A stretch of DNA of 64,000 nucleotides from Actinernus sp. WN-2022 (GCA_030867875.1 JAOWCC010000655.1:10934269-10998268), one strand, 5' to 3'; counted from the stretch's first letter, positions 41,925 to 53,490 are shown. The notes: generated from the sequence alone by a model not told the origin. Translations and numbers: made by a program.

Positions 41925-42668
41925 GGACACCCGAGTGAAAAACACATTTGAGCTCAAAAGCATCTTTCAGATGTACTTTGTTCATAAAATGTATTAAAAT
42001 TTGATAAAAGTTTTTCAGAATTGAGAACAAGCCTCTGTGAAGACCTGGGCGCCACCATCTTGTTGACATTAATTCCTATGACGTTTATTACGTCACTTCG
42101 TCTCACTAGAGTCTTGCGATGAACTTGTAGTGACTTTGTTTCTTTGTATAATTTTCACAAGCTCGGAATTAGAGTATATTTTCATAGATATGGCAGAGCA
42201 ATTCCGTACTAGAACAAAAATATGATGAAGACAATATTGTGAGAAGTTCAGAAGACTTGTTGTTCGTCTGATATTCTCGCCTTCCACATGCTTTTCTTCG
42301 TCCTCCCAGTCTTCTGAACTTCTCTCACAATATCGTCTTCATCATATGTTTGTTCTAGTACGAAATTGCTCTGCCATATCGATGAAAATCTACTCTAATT
42401 TCCGATCGTGTGAAAATTATACAAGGAAAACAAGTCGCTACAACTTAATCGCAAGACTCCGGTGGGACAAAGTGACGTAAAAAACGTCATAGGAATTAAT
42501 GTCAACAAGATGGCAGTGCCCAGGTCTTCGCGGGGCCAACTCTGAGGGGCTCGTTCTCAACTCTGAAAACGTTTTATCAAATTTGAATACATTTTCTGAA
42601 CAAAGTACATCTGAAAGATGCTTTTGAGCCCAAATGTGTTTTTCACTTGGGTATCTCTTAAAGAAATG
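41925..42668. mobile_element. Foldback element, about 340-bp arms
   Basis: The ends GGGACACCCGAGTGAAAAAC and GTTTTTCACTTGGGTATCTC pair, and similarity continues through CAAAAGCATCTTTCAGATGT, CAAGATGG, TGACGT and GCAGAGCAATTCCGTACTAG to a central 50-bp loop (about 42,257-42,308). No ORF spans an arm. It contains TGACGTAA/TTACGTCA and CCATCTTGTTGACATTAAT in each arm. Confidence 0.88.
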
Positions 42669-42669
42669 A

Positions 42670-44285
42670 TCCGTGTAAAAGTACGATAAATTCCATTGTT
42701 CTGCAATATTGAGCCTCCCTCACATGGAATTTGTATTTGTTTTAGACTACAAAAACACTGGGTGATAGTTATGAATATTCTGAAATAAAAGTAGTAGAAA
42801 GTGTTAGTTTCATGGCCACATTTATGGACAAATTCTCTTCCAATTACATGTAATACTAGGAACAGCCAAAAACAACAGCTACGAAACAGGACAAGCACGA
42901 TTGACAACATTCCAAACCGCAGTGAAAAGCCTAGTTTATGTTTTTATAAGCCTTATCTGTGGTCTTCTCCCATGTGTACTCAGCAAACCAGCAATCTTGT
43001 TGCTACATGTAAGTGCTTTCCATACTGTACACGTATGCCTACCAGTCCTGATCTATCTTCGCTTTTCTGGCATACACATATGCTGAAAAAAGGAAGAGTG
43101 CAACTGTTAGCAGTGCTCTAGCCACTTAATTTACATTATTTTGATAAATAAATATTTTTTATTTTATTTTCGAGTTGTTTGTGTTGCCTAATGTTAATAT
43201 AATTGAGAAATTAATACAAAAATCCAAAATTCTAAAGATTACACTGGTATCTTAGTCATGAAATGACCTGAAGATAAACACTTTTTCTAAATAAATAAAT
43301 AATTACTAGCAAACAACTGATAGACAAAAAAATTTAAACAATATAATTATGCAATATTAACCCTCAACATACAAATTACATGTATATACAGTCTGTACAT
43401 GTAGCTATTATAAATCAGGACTGAACATGAAGCCAAGAATATTTTTAATAAATGCTGGCCAACTGAAATTCTCAAAGGAGTCCAGCCTACACAAATGCAG
43501 TCTTCAACATTTACCTGTTCATCCAAAAAAACAGACCATGCGAAAAACTACAGAGGTGCATGTTGACAGATAAAAATAACCTTGAAGTTGTAACAGGACC
43601 TGGAACAACCATGGGGATGATCTAAGCCAGGACCCAGCTAAATCACAGATCAAATTGGAATTTAGCGTGTTGGTTTTTATGAAGGGAGGAAAAATGGAGA
43701 ATACCCAAAAAAAATTGGAGCAAAGGCAAAATAACAACAAACTCAACTCACAAATGGTGCTGCAATTGAGAATCCAACCCAGGGCCACAGTAGTGAGAAG
43801 CAAAATGGCATCCCGAAAATATATGGATTCACCAAGGCCAATGGCTGGTTTACAAATTCAAACTGTTGGCATTCAAATTCAAATTCATTCAAATTCAAAT
43901 AAAAGTTTAGTTTACAAATCGGAGCAATTGCAGAATACCCCCTCCCCCCACTCAAGTATATGGTTATCTCTCTAGAGAGATATGTCTGGGTGTTAAAGTG
44001 CCTATAACCCTTTTGCAAATTTTACTTAATATGAAACTTTGGGCTCAATTATGAAGATCTACGAAAAAAATAACCAAATACCTTCTATTCCTTTTTTTCT
44101 GTGGACGGTTGAAATCACCCCAAAACAGCGATTTATCGCCATTTTGTTGATTCTGGCCATAATGGAGGAGCAAATAAAAGGAGGTCTGGCACTAGATATC
44201 ACGTGGTATCACGTTTTTGGCGTGACGTACATGCAGTAACTCGTGTTACTGTATTTAGTATATATACAGTGATTTTTAGTGGTGT
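42670..44285. other. No gene recognised; upstream region of the THAP gene
   Basis: AT-rich DNA with TACATGTA motifs and a short ATTCAAATTC repeat (43,855-43,900). No exon was identified. The last 150 bp upstream of 44,291 contain TATATACAG and probably the promoter of the THAP gene. Confidence 0.4.
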
Positions 44286-44290
44286 TAAAA

Positions 44291-44623
44291 ATGGTGAATA
44301 GATGTGTCGTAGGCGGTTGTTGAAACTGTAATGATGTTGAGAAAGGGATTACCCTCCACTGCGTCCCTTTCTTTAACGACGAAAGGCGAGAAGCTAAGAG
44401 AAGACGAAAAAAATGGGTGGACTTTGTCAAGCTAAAGCGCGCGAAGTGGGAGCCGACCAAGCACAGTTGGATCTGCTCGGTACATTTTGAAAGCCATAAT
44501 TTCATAAGGCAGTTAACTTTAGACGGTGGGGCGGATTCCCAACGACTACGACATTGGCTGGTAAGAGATGACATGGAATCACGGCCTTCCCAACGATACA
44601 GGCCGAGTCCCTTCGCTCTGAAG
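44291..44623 (+). pseudogene. THAP gene exon 1: THAP zinc finger with in-frame TGA at codon 11
   Basis: From the ATG at 44,291 the frame encodes MVNRCVVGGC, then TGA (44,321-44,323), then NCNDVEKGITLHCVPFFNDE, KKWVDFVKLKRAKWEPTKHS and WICSVHFESHNF. Cys5, Cys10, Cys-x2-His and the invariant Trp/Pro match the C2CH THAP DNA-binding domain. The TGA lies right after the second Cys, where Ser or similar is usual. The exon ends GCTCTGAAG and then TAAGAA, a donor missing one G relative to the expected AAG|GTAAGA. The gene therefore carries at least two lesions here. Confidence 0.85.
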
Positions 44624-44809
44624 TAAGAATCACAGAGTCCGAATGGACATGTGCGAAAAGACGCCATGAAAGAATGGTAATACTTTCAGTAACTTAGTAA
44701 GAGCACATTACACAATAACTGACGATTGTTTATTCCAAGAAAAGTCAACTAAAACGTTTCTTTTTTCTACTTTGAACTCCTATAAATATTTTTTTTTCTT
44801 CCTTTATAG

Positions 44810-45395
44810 ACTCTGAAAAACGCTAAGAGAAGATTGAAGTCGCTCTCTCCAACCAAACGTGCGAAACTGGCACTCGCTGTCCCGAGCTCATCACTTCCTC
44901 CTCCGTACGAACGATCCTCGCCAGATATGTCGATCGTACAAGATTTGCCTATAGACCCATTGCCAGCTTCGCCATTGCCAGCTTCGCCATTACCAGCTGC
45001 GCAAGCTTCACCATTGCCAGCTGCACAAGATTCACCATTGCCAGCTGCACAAGCTTCGCCATTACCAGCTGCACAAGCTTCACCATTGCGAGCTTCACCA
45101 TTGGCAGCTGCACAAGCTTCGCCATTGGCAGCTGCACAAGCTTCGCCATTACCAGCTGCACAAGCTTCACCGTTGCCAGCTTCACCATTGCCAGCTGCAC
45201 AAGCTTCACCCTTCACCATTGGCAGCTGCACAAGCTTCGCCATTACCAGCTGCACAAGCTTCACCGTTGCCAGCTGCACAAGCTTCACCATTGCCAGCTG
45301 CAAAAGCTTCACCATTATTGTCTGCACAAGCTTAACCATTGCCAGGCCAAACTCCGCCTACAATCGTGGATAAAGAGTTCAATTTTTTAGATCTA
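44810..45395 (+). pseudogene. THAP gene exon 2: Pro/Ala repeat region, expanded and frame-broken
   Basis: Acceptor CCTTTATAG, donor GTAAGT at 45,396. It starts TLKNAKRRLKSLSPTKRAKL (basic), then an 8-residue repeat (ASPLPAAQ, 24-bp unit) about 15 times. Within the array near 45,205-45,220 an indel shifts the frame, and a TAA replaces a Ser codon near 45,330. The end of the exon in the original frame is TPPTIVDKEFNFLDL, in phase 0 with exon 3. Minisatellite instability explains the damage. Confidence 0.75.
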
Positions 45396-45684
45396 GTAAG
45401 TGTTTCATGTTCACTTGTCTTGAATTTTTTGATGTGGGAAAAGGGTTCAAAACTGGGTCAGTGGGTGTTTTCTCACCTGCCTTTTGGCGAATCTTGAAAT
45501 AAATAAAAACGGTTTACTACTAGCAGAGACCTAGATGTGATACATTTGTTGGAAACCATTTGTTGGTGTCAGTATAAAAGTGCTCAACAGGAATTCCCTA
45601 TAAAAGTTAATGTAGACAAACTACTGTCATAGGCTTATGTAATCTATTACTCCTTATCTCTTGAATGTTGTTTTATTTCACTAG

Positions 45685-45895
45685 AACATGGATAAATATA
45701 CACAGACAGATGAGAACCATCAGAGTGAACCATCAGAGTGTACTGATTGCAAAAATCTCCATAGTAGAAACCGGCAGCTTAGAAACCATATCATTACATT
45801 TAAAAAGAAACTGGCTGGCTGTAGAAAACAGCTGACCACAGCAAAAAATGAACTTGCTTCCCAAACTACTATTATAATGACAAATGACCAACCAG
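45685..45895 (+). CDS. THAP gene exon 3: Cys-x2-Cys and coiled-coil segment
   Basis: Acceptor TTTCACTAG, donor GTATTG. It encodes MDKYTQTDENHQSEPSECTD, CKNLHSRNRQLRNHIITFKK and KLAGCRKQLTTAKNELASQT. The heptad-like Leu/Ile pattern suggests a coiled coil after a TxCxDCxxL motif. Phase 0 in, phase 1 out. It joins exon 4 without a frame problem. Confidence 0.75.
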
Positions 45896-46051
45896 GTATT
45901 GTAATACATGTAACTTGGTACGCACACACAGCAACATTTTCTGCGACATCACCAGCAACCAGTTTTGAAGGGGATGTTACACACAGCAACATTTCCTGCA
46001 ACAACTCTGGAAACATCAGAACACATACCAACAAAACACAAGCAAATAGAG

Positions 46052-46258
46052 GTAATTGGCTAACTCTGTTGCCACCCAAGTCAGATCATGTGATGTAAAC
46101 ACACATTACTATGGAGAATTGACTTTGAAAATTAATTTTATTCAGATAGGCATGACTGCATTATGATTAGAATGAAAAAGGAATAATTCCCCAGAGTAGC
46201 ATCTGTTTATATCACATGATCTGAAATGGGTGGCAACAGCGTTAGCCAATTACCTCTA
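46052..46258. mobile_element. MITE in intron 3, about 45-bp inverted ends
   Basis: AGAGGTAATTGGCTAACTCT and GCCACCC...TCAGATCATGTGAT on the left are mirrored at 46,205-46,258. About 207 bp, non-coding interior. The 3-base flanks (ATA/TTA) do not give an obvious target duplication. Confidence 0.85.
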
Positions 46259-46611
46259 TTATTAGAAGAGTCAATAAAGTTTTTTTTAATGAGTATTTTT
46301 TTGTGACCATATTTTTAGATCCAGTCCAGTCATGTGCCAACCTAGCGGCTCGAAGGGGAAGGGAGAGGGAAAAAAGGGGGGAGGGAGGGAGGGGAAAAAA
46401 ACACTACGCAGGCTAGTGCCAACCCTTACTCGGGAGTGTCTGTTGATTCAGACAAAAACTTTAACAATTCGTTGGAACCAAATATAGTTTTAGCAAATGA
46501 TATAATTTTTATTTTACACTGCCAAAATGCATTAATTTGGTTTGGCACATGAGTGGTGTGTCGTCTGAATCAATGTCACTCCAAAATGACTGCCTAATTT
46601 CCATTTTACAG

Positions 46612-46813
46612 AGACTCTGATTCCCATTGAGCAGCCTGATGCTGTACAGAGGGAGCAATCCGATGCTGTAGAGAGTCAGAATATTGATGACTCTACACCA
46701 TGTAGTAGTGATGACGAAAGTGAAGACAATTATGAGGAGATAAAAGGACCCGAACTTATACCAGACAGTGAGACATCAGAGACTGAAGAAGAGGATGATT
46801 ATCAATCCAACAG
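46612..46813 (+). CDS. THAP gene exon 4: acidic region
   Basis: Acceptor CATTTTACAG, donor GTATTT. It encodes TLIPIEQPDAVQREQSDAV, then SSDDESEDNYEE and PDSETSETEEEDDYQSNR. Phase 1 in, phase 2 out, consistent with both neighbours. Asp/Glu/Ser-rich spacers like this often precede the P2RX7_C-type domain in cnidarian proteins (from memory). Confidence 0.75.
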
Positions 46814-47391
46814 GTATTTATAAGCGGAGTGGGCTTTAAAGTCATTTGATAATAACATAAGAGGCATACTGATTTATTTTAATAATCAAAACTGGACTCT
46901 ATTTAAAAGATTGTTATGCAATCATGCTTGACAGGGATGTTACTCTAGTATAGGTAAGTAAGTCTCTTTAAAAAAAAAGCATTGACCATATTGAACATTG
47001 AACAACAAACATGGAACAATCAAGCTCTGTTGAATCCATGGAAATCGAACAGAGCTCTGATGATAAATTTATGTAGAAACAATAGAGCTAGAGCTTGATT
47101 GTTCAAAGTTTGTTGCTCATTGTCAATGTTTTTTTTATAAATAGGTGTCTATGAATTTTGTTGGAACTCCTTAAGCTACAGTATTTGACTAGTATCAAGC
47201 AGTGTTCCCATTTTACAATGTACATGTACGTGCAGAGCCGTATCATCAAGTGAACTACGTGTACATGTATATCACAACCCAATAAAGGGAATAATTGAAA
47301 TATTACTATAAGCTATTCGAGTCCTGTACTTGTAACATATATAAAATATTCAATACCGGCATGTTTACACATTGTATTTATTATCTTTGAG
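46814..47391. other. Intron 4 of the THAP gene, with an inverted repeat
   Basis: The intron carries an inverted pair TTGAACAACAAACATGGAAC...(loop)...GTTCAAAGTTTGTTGCTCA at about 46,995-47,125. Otherwise unremarkable apart from TACATGTA motifs near 47,225 and 47,265. Confidence 0.6.
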
Positions 47392-47536
47392 ATTTCTGCG
47401 TGGAGTTGCATATCGGGAATTTACTCAGTTGATGCATGGCTACTTGGGCAGAAGAAGAATTCCCCTGCCTGCATACAGTTATCATGATATCAGGACAAAG
47501 TTTCCACAACAAGAATCATACAGGATTCGAAACTGA
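47392..47536 (+). CDS. THAP gene exon 5: P2RX7_C-like domain and stop
   Basis: Acceptor ATCTTTGAG. Joined in phase 2 it reads ...QSNR-FLRGVAYREFTQLMHGYLGRR, then DIRTKFPQQESYRIRN and a TGA. The pattern AYR.F...HG.LGR.......P.....IR..FP....Y matches the C-terminal domain of P2X7 receptors (P2RX7_C), which circulates on many cnidarian and fish proteins unrelated to ion channels. The usual RxxIPSC core reads RIPLPAY, so the zinc-binding Cys is absent. Confidence 0.65.
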
Positions 47537-47539
47537 TGA

Positions 47540-48640
47540 CACTCAAGCCTGATAGTCAGTACAATAATATTATTGTTAGAGAGCATTCACATTACTTTAT
47601 GTATAATTATGATGAACATCATAGATTTGGTGCTTAATGTACCCATAACCAAAACTATAGGATTAAACATTAATGTAGTCAATTGTTGCAGTGGTTAGCC
47701 AGCAACCCAGGTCGGGGCTGTGTTTCAAGGTGTAAAAACTTGGCTCTCTACATTGGGGACTGTAAATCTCTCATACATGTAGATCAAATGGTGACACTTT
47801 TAATACCCAATTTTGTGTGATGTTAAAGAACCACTGGGGATGCAACCAAACTCAGGCAGTGACATCTTCAGTGTCTGTGCTAGGCATTACTAAGTCCACT
47901 TCTCATGTAACTTGTAAACTACGTGACAGCTATTACCCACTCGCAGTCTCTGTCTAAAATCCTCATTGTAATTTAGCACAGTTGAATCATATATACGTGT
48001 ATACATATGTTAGAGCAGATTTCGTATGAGTGGGCAAGTTACGGCAATGACTAAACGCACGGTTACTATACATTGAAATGGTTTCCCATTGTTTTTGTCT
48101 TTCTGATCCAATCGCATTACAGAGTTAAGTACAGTAAGTTACACTAAGCAATGACTAAACTAATAAAAACTTTCCTTAAATAAATATGATTTTAACTTAG
48201 CTTTGAAGACTCCCACTGAAGGGCATAACTTAATAGTAAGTGGCAACAGTACGTTATACAGTTAAGCAAATAGGTCATACAATGGTTTTGACACAGAGCT
48301 ATTATGCACTTATCAATTGAAACCCTGACTCCCCCTGGTGAGGGGAGGGGGGGGGGGGGGGTAGGAGGGGCATTTCATGTCACGTCCCATAAAATGTTCG
48401 AACACCTATTCAGTTCGTATTTACTCTAATATCTTCAAACTCGGTAAACACACTAATTTCCATGTGGTATTTCTTGTTGCAGGTTTATTTCTTAAAATTT
48501 GTTTTGAAGTCGTTTAAATTTCGCAGTTTACGAAATGCTAATAACTATAATATACTGTACGCTCCGACTGCCAAGCTAGAATAATTGGTATAAGCTACGA
48601 AAGATGGATTATGAAACCAAGGATTTACGACATATGGTCC
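47540..48640. other. No gene recognised
   Basis: Non-coding; inverted TTGCTTAGT/ACTAAGCAA-like motifs near 48,050-48,155 suggest a small MITE. A G-homopolymer occurs at 48,340-48,361. Confidence 0.4.
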
Positions 48641-48972
48641 TAAAAAGTCAGCGGAAAATAAATCTAGCGAAAATATTACGTTTAAAACAAAACATGCATT
48701 CACCTTTCTTCTGATCCAGTCTGCCGGTATCTATTCTTGTTCTTAGTCTTGTATTTGTCCGCAGCAAGCCGCAAGCTCCATTTGACATTTCTGCAGACAG
48801 ACCTGACCAAATCCTGGATGAAGTGTAACACAGTTCGGCGGTTCTCTCGCATCTTGTAATACTTGCTCGTTTGACAACGCTTCGACACATGCACAGCATT
48901 TATGCAAGAGAAAGGAGTGGAAATGCTATTGTTTGTAGGCAAAATGGCCGCTACGTGATAAGGTTTATTTAC

Positions 48973-49212
48973 CTGCTGACAAGCCGCTGACCCGTAGGCT
49001 AGAAGATAAAATGGCGCTGCTGTTGGCAGAGTTATAGGGACAGCTTTCTCTCCTGCAGCAGAAGTACATGAGAGTGTCCGTGTCATATTTGCCGTCTGGC
49101 AGGGTTCCATTGAAGCTGTTGTCGTTTTTACTGTTCTCGTCATCCCACTTCATTCGACCAACCGACAGACCTTTAGGACAAGTATCGCCTTTCCTGTATA
49201 TACAGTACTGAC
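48973..49212 (-). pseudogene. ApeC (apextrin C-terminal) domain exon with an apparent frameshift
   Basis: Minus-strand exon between TTTTCATAG (acceptor) and CAG|GTAAAT (donor). It encodes GQYCIYRKGDTCPKGLSVGR, then MKWDDENSKND, FNGTLPDGKYD and LMYFCCR, the conserved second half of the ApeC domain. The expected continuation PITLPTAAPFYLLAYGSAAC is present but in the +1 register, so one base appears to be lost or gained near 49,055-49,060. In the corrected register the exon ends in phase 0 at CAG|GT. ApeC proteins are secreted or surface lectin-like proteins. The upstream half of the domain was not found. Confidence 0.8.
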
Positions 49213-49233
49213 CTATGAAAAATCAAAGATTTT

Positions 49234-49546
49234 AAAGGAGCAGTGTCACGATTAGTATTCATGCCCAAAGTTTTGAAAATGTGTCAGGCGGACAAGAAAT
49301 CAAAAGATGTGACAGAAGTAGAAGTCCGTGAGTAATCCGATTGCATCGGCGTATTTGCACGACATCTCGAGCCGAAATTGCTTTAAAACTATATTATTCA
49401 GTATTATATGGTTAGGTTTGATGTTATATTTTTATAAAGCAGCATTTTATTTATTTCAATCGAAAGGGAATTTGCAGCGGCGCGTGACATAGCGTGATTT
49501 TGTCATTGTCTATAACAACCAATCGTGACACTGCTCCTTTAAATCA
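49234..49546. mobile_element. MITE with TTAA target site (Kolobok/piggyBac-like ends)
   Basis: TTAA is followed by AGGAGCAGTGTCACGATT on the left and is mirrored by AATCGTGACACTGCTCCT before TTAA on the right. About 310 bp. It begins 21 bp upstream of the ApeC exon acceptor. Confidence 0.88.
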
Positions 49547-50174
49547 ACAAAAAACATAAAGGACATTTCGCCACAGTGAAGGGACTGCCTTTCCTATCGC
49601 CAGAAAAGTCGAATCAAATAGACCCTATGCATAAGTCCTGGTGACTTTCATGTCAACGAGGCTGCATGGTAGGTCCTCTGGAAAGTTGAAATTGAAGCGC
49701 CCAGGAAGGTGGGTGAAATGCACTGAACGAATTTTCAGTGAAACAATGCCGTTAATTTGCTATGCTATACTTTGGGGCAGGACTTAATATGATAATTTTG
49801 TAGGATATGAACTTCGCTAAACTCGCTAAATAGAACACTGTTCCCTTCAAAAACACCACACAGCACTCAAATAACTAGCAATCATTATTTCTTGAGTATA
49901 TTTAGAGCACACTCGCTGCGGGCCTCGCGCACGGTGTTAGTGATCACTCGCGTAACAAAAACATCACAACGTACATCGTGCGTTATACATCGTGCATCGA
50001 GCCTTCCTGGAACGCTCGATGCACGATGGCTGATGCACGATGCTCGAATATCGAGCCTGCATTCCTTTCATCGTGCATCTATCGTGCCTTCATGGAGCCT
50101 AGATCGAGCCTTGAATGATTTTGGATCGTGCCTTCATCGAGCCTGGCATCGGATCGTGCCTACATCGAGCCTGG

Positions 50175-51180
50175 CATCAATTCATTCGTTTTTGCTGCAA
50201 GTTGTTTAGTTTCTTTCAAAATGTATGGGTTTTATCGAATTTGGAAAAGCTTGGTTAATATGGTTTTTATTATATGGCGAAAATAGTGCTAAAAACACAC
50301 TTTTTGACGCGCCGGCCAGGAACCCACTTCGCGGTAAACTGAACAGCGAATAGAAATTAAGCTAAAATTAGACCGAGACCCGACGAGTTTTACTTGAAGT
50401 TGAACTCGTGGTGTTCACAACTATTTTTTTTTTCGACATCAAAATTACTTTTTATGGATGAAAACTGACCTGTACTTCACTTCAGATGCACTGAGTTTCA
50501 ATGACAACTTTACCAAGAACCCGAATGGCATTATCTGTAGACAAACATGTGCATATTTGTGGAAGATTTGAAAGTTGAAAACAGGCACGTTGAAATCACT
50601 AGAGAGTAGAGTTGAGTGGCGATACGATAAGCTGAAAAACTTGACAAAATGAGCTGTAGAAGAATACGAACAAACTTGTAAGTACTATAACTATAGTAAA
50701 CACTCTCGTGTTATATGCCAGTTACCAAATGTGAATGCTGAATTTCTCAACCCATATGTAATAAAACAATCTGATTTATTTGATGAAACTGTGTGCTAAT
50801 TGTAAGTTAGTTTACGCGTGTTGCCGGAATAATTTGTTTGTACTGCTATTTTAGAAGCGTTGAGGTAGCTGAACTTTTCATTGTGTTTTTGGAAGTCTGC
50901 ATGTACAGCAATTTCAGCTTTTGTGTATTTAATTTGACAGCTACATATAAAAAGTTATTTATCCACTAATCCAGCTTCTAACGTTCAATTCATTCGGTTT
51001 TGCTGCAGTCATTTTCATCGAACTTGCGAGAGTCGGAAATCTTCTTTAGTTTGCTCTATAAAGTTGAATTTTAGCCGAAAACCGGAAATTAGAAATATAC
51101 TTTAAATTAGTATTTGCCTTCATGTGACAAGTTGTTTAGTTTCGTTTTTTCTTTCAAAATGTATGGGTTTTATCGCCATT
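50175..51180. repeat. Internal direct duplication (GTTTAGTTTC...TATGGGTTTTATCG)
   Basis: ATTCATTCG(T/G)TTTTGCTGCA and AAAATGTATGGGTTTTATCG occur together near 50,175-50,235 and again, separated by about 130 bp, at 50,990-51,170. Confidence 0.65.
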
Positions 51181-51868
51181 TGTTATCGAATGGTTGTGAA
51201 GGAATTAGGAAAATCTTGAGCGGTCAAGATGATTTTTTTTGCCCGCTGAGCAACCATTCAGATTGCAGCATTCAGAGTCCCCTTGGAGTCTTGCCTGCCC
51301 ACGAAGCTGCCATATAATAAAGAGATAATTTATTATACCATTTCAATGTCCTGATATAGGATTGTAAAGATTAAGTGGATCAGTTGAAAAAAACGATTAT
51401 TCTAGAAACTGATTTCGCTTACACAGAGTGAACTCTCTTAAAAACAATACATTGCACCACTCGATTCTTTGCCATATTTTACTTCATAAAAAAATTCTCA
51501 AGTATACTTGTCAAATGGTGCATCCAAAATGAAGAAACTATATATTTGTACATAAGAAAGAAATAATAATAGGAACTAATTCCTTGGCTGATAGATGTAC
51601 ACTGATGTACGTATGGTCAATCTGAGAAACATTTCTTTCTTCGAAACTATATACTCAATTAAAGCTTACAGTTTTTAATAGTATGGCTCGCAGTTTAAAA
51701 CCTGACTGCTTCAACTTGAGTTCTATTATGCATTTTGGGTGTTTTTTGGTATTTCTCTCACTTTAGAAAAGCCATTCTTGTAGTCTCGCCTGAAAATCAT
51801 AGCTTAAATTAAGTTGAGCCGAGTTGGTATGTGCAATTAACTCAGTGTAGTGACTACCCTGGATTCCA

Positions 51869-51961
51869 GAGGTTAAATGTTTTGCCTTTTGTCGGTAAAT
51901 TCGGTGAGCGCACGGAAGGCGCTCACCGATTTTACCAACAAAAGGCAAAACATTTAACCTC
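51869..51961. repeat. 42-bp-arm perfect-looking hairpin
   Basis: AGGTTAAATGTTTTGCCTTT...GGTGAGCGC pairs with GCGCTCACCG...AAAGGCAAAACATTTAACCT with two mismatches and a 7-base loop (ACGGAAG). It lies inside the ATCGTGCC element. Confidence 0.9.
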
Positions 51962-52654
51962 TGGAACCCAGGGTATGTAGTGACATGATTATGCAAAATG
52001 TTATGAGCCTGGCATCGTGCCTTCATCGAGCTTTGGATCGTGCCTTCATCGAGCCTTTGCCTGAATATTATCGTGCCTTTATAGAGCCCTAATGGTGCCC
52101 TCATCGAGCCTAACGTAAAATGCTCGATCTAGAACTTTGAAGGCTCGATAATCGTGCCTCGATGCTCGATCCGAACATCGAGCCCCGAGGGCACGATACG
52201 CGAATCTGGCAATTTTGTGCATTTAAAATGGCAGTCTAACGCTATAAAATGGATTGTGTATGTAAAACCATAAACAAACCACAAAAAACACGACGTGCAA
52301 ATGAAACTATAGTTAATGTGCATCACAAATGTATAACCTTTTGCCGGATGTTGGGGCTCGTTTCGAAGGTGAGTGACTTCTAAGTTTTTCTATCGGCATG
52401 AAAAATAGGTCAAAAACAGCTAAAATTAAGTGGTATGCTATAGAAAAAAACTGATTTTAAAACTCGTTTCGAAACTTCAGAAAACGATTTTCACTCCTCT
52501 TGGTGCACACGAACTACACCATCTTCCTGTGAAAAATCAAGCTTCAACATTAAAGCATAGTGAAATTATGACACTAAATCTGGCGTTAGACTGTAAAATG
52601 TGAAAAGGTGATCACCAACATCGTGCGCGAGGCCTGCGCTCGTTGTTTCACTTG

Positions 52655-53490
52655 AGTTTTGAACAGGTTATGACGTTATTTATATGATCAATACGAGTAC
52701 AGACAATAGAAAATGTGTGCGATTTGTTTTTTTTACAACGACGAAGCACTTAGCTTCAAATTAGTGTGTAATAAACTGCCTTCGAGTCGAAAAAGGCCAC
52801 TAAAAATCAAAACGTAAACACTTCTAATTACCGGCGCCAAGAGAAAGCTTTCTTTGACAAATGGCATTTGGTTAACTTCTGTCATTGATGGAATGCTTGT
52901 GAAATCCTTTCTTGTTTTTCTTCTGGGTCAGAAAAGTTATTGTTATAATTCAAGGCTTCTGAGATCTGAGAGAACTAGTCACAAAGTCTGAACTACAAAT
53001 TCGCCGAAACTTTCTCCACTCAAGAGAAAACTCATATTTTGCCAAATGGCACACTACAAAGAAGTTTGGCTCACAGATGAACTTTTCCTAGTAATGAAAT
53101 GATCCTCATTTTCTTGTTTTTGGAAGCGAAGTTAACAGCCATTTGAATTCACAAACCTTGCCGTGAAAGCACTTTGCAAAGTTACCAGCGCTTGCGGAGT
53201 GACGTCGTTTTCATTGTCCGTACTTAAATTGCCTATAGCGGAGCGCCAATCAGAAAGCGAGAAAATTGGATGTTGTTGTAAAATACTAGTTCGAACATGG
53301 AAGTGAGATTCGCAAGCCGTGTCACCAGAGGATCACTCGTCGCTTCGCTCCTCGATGGAAGCGTTTCGCGCCTAACTTTCGCCTAGGGAGACAGTAGAAC
53401 ATCTGGTACCCAGGTTAGGGATCCTTTAGGTTTACTTAACGATAAAATGGGTTTTCATGGTTCCGGAAATCACAGCAGGTGTAAAGTTGA
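52655..53490. other. No gene recognised
   Basis: No ORF with a domain or clear repeat was seen. Confidence 0.4.

Larger units (their letters stand above)
49905..52650. mobile_element. Probable DNA transposon with subterminal ATCGTGCC/ATCGAGCC arrays
   Basis: The left end GCTGCGGGCCTCGCGCACGG...GTGATCAC (about 49,915-49,950) is mirrored by GTGATCACCAACATCGTGCG and CGAGGCCTGCGC at about 52,610-52,645. Just inside each end are arrays of ATCGTGCCTTCATCGAGCCT-type repeats (49,975-50,175 and 52,010-52,200), about 8-10 units each. No transposase was recognised inside, so it is probably non-autonomous. Confidence 0.7.

Noticed and set aside
44321..44323. TGA in the THAP exon as a selenocysteine codon
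   Set aside because: No SECIS-like structure was identified, selenium is not expected in a THAP finger, and other lesions in the gene favour simple nonsense mutation or sequencing error.
44767..45339. Minus-strand frames with MVKLVQLA or NGEACAAG repeats
   Set aside because: Reverse-strand shadow of the 24-bp Pro/Ala-coding minisatellite in THAP exon 2.
48700..49143. A 147-residue minus-strand protein starting MTRTVKTTTASMEPC
   Set aside because: Its first part is the wrong register of the ApeC exon and its last part lies beyond the donor in intron-like DNA; only the ITLPTAAPFYLL block is meaningful.
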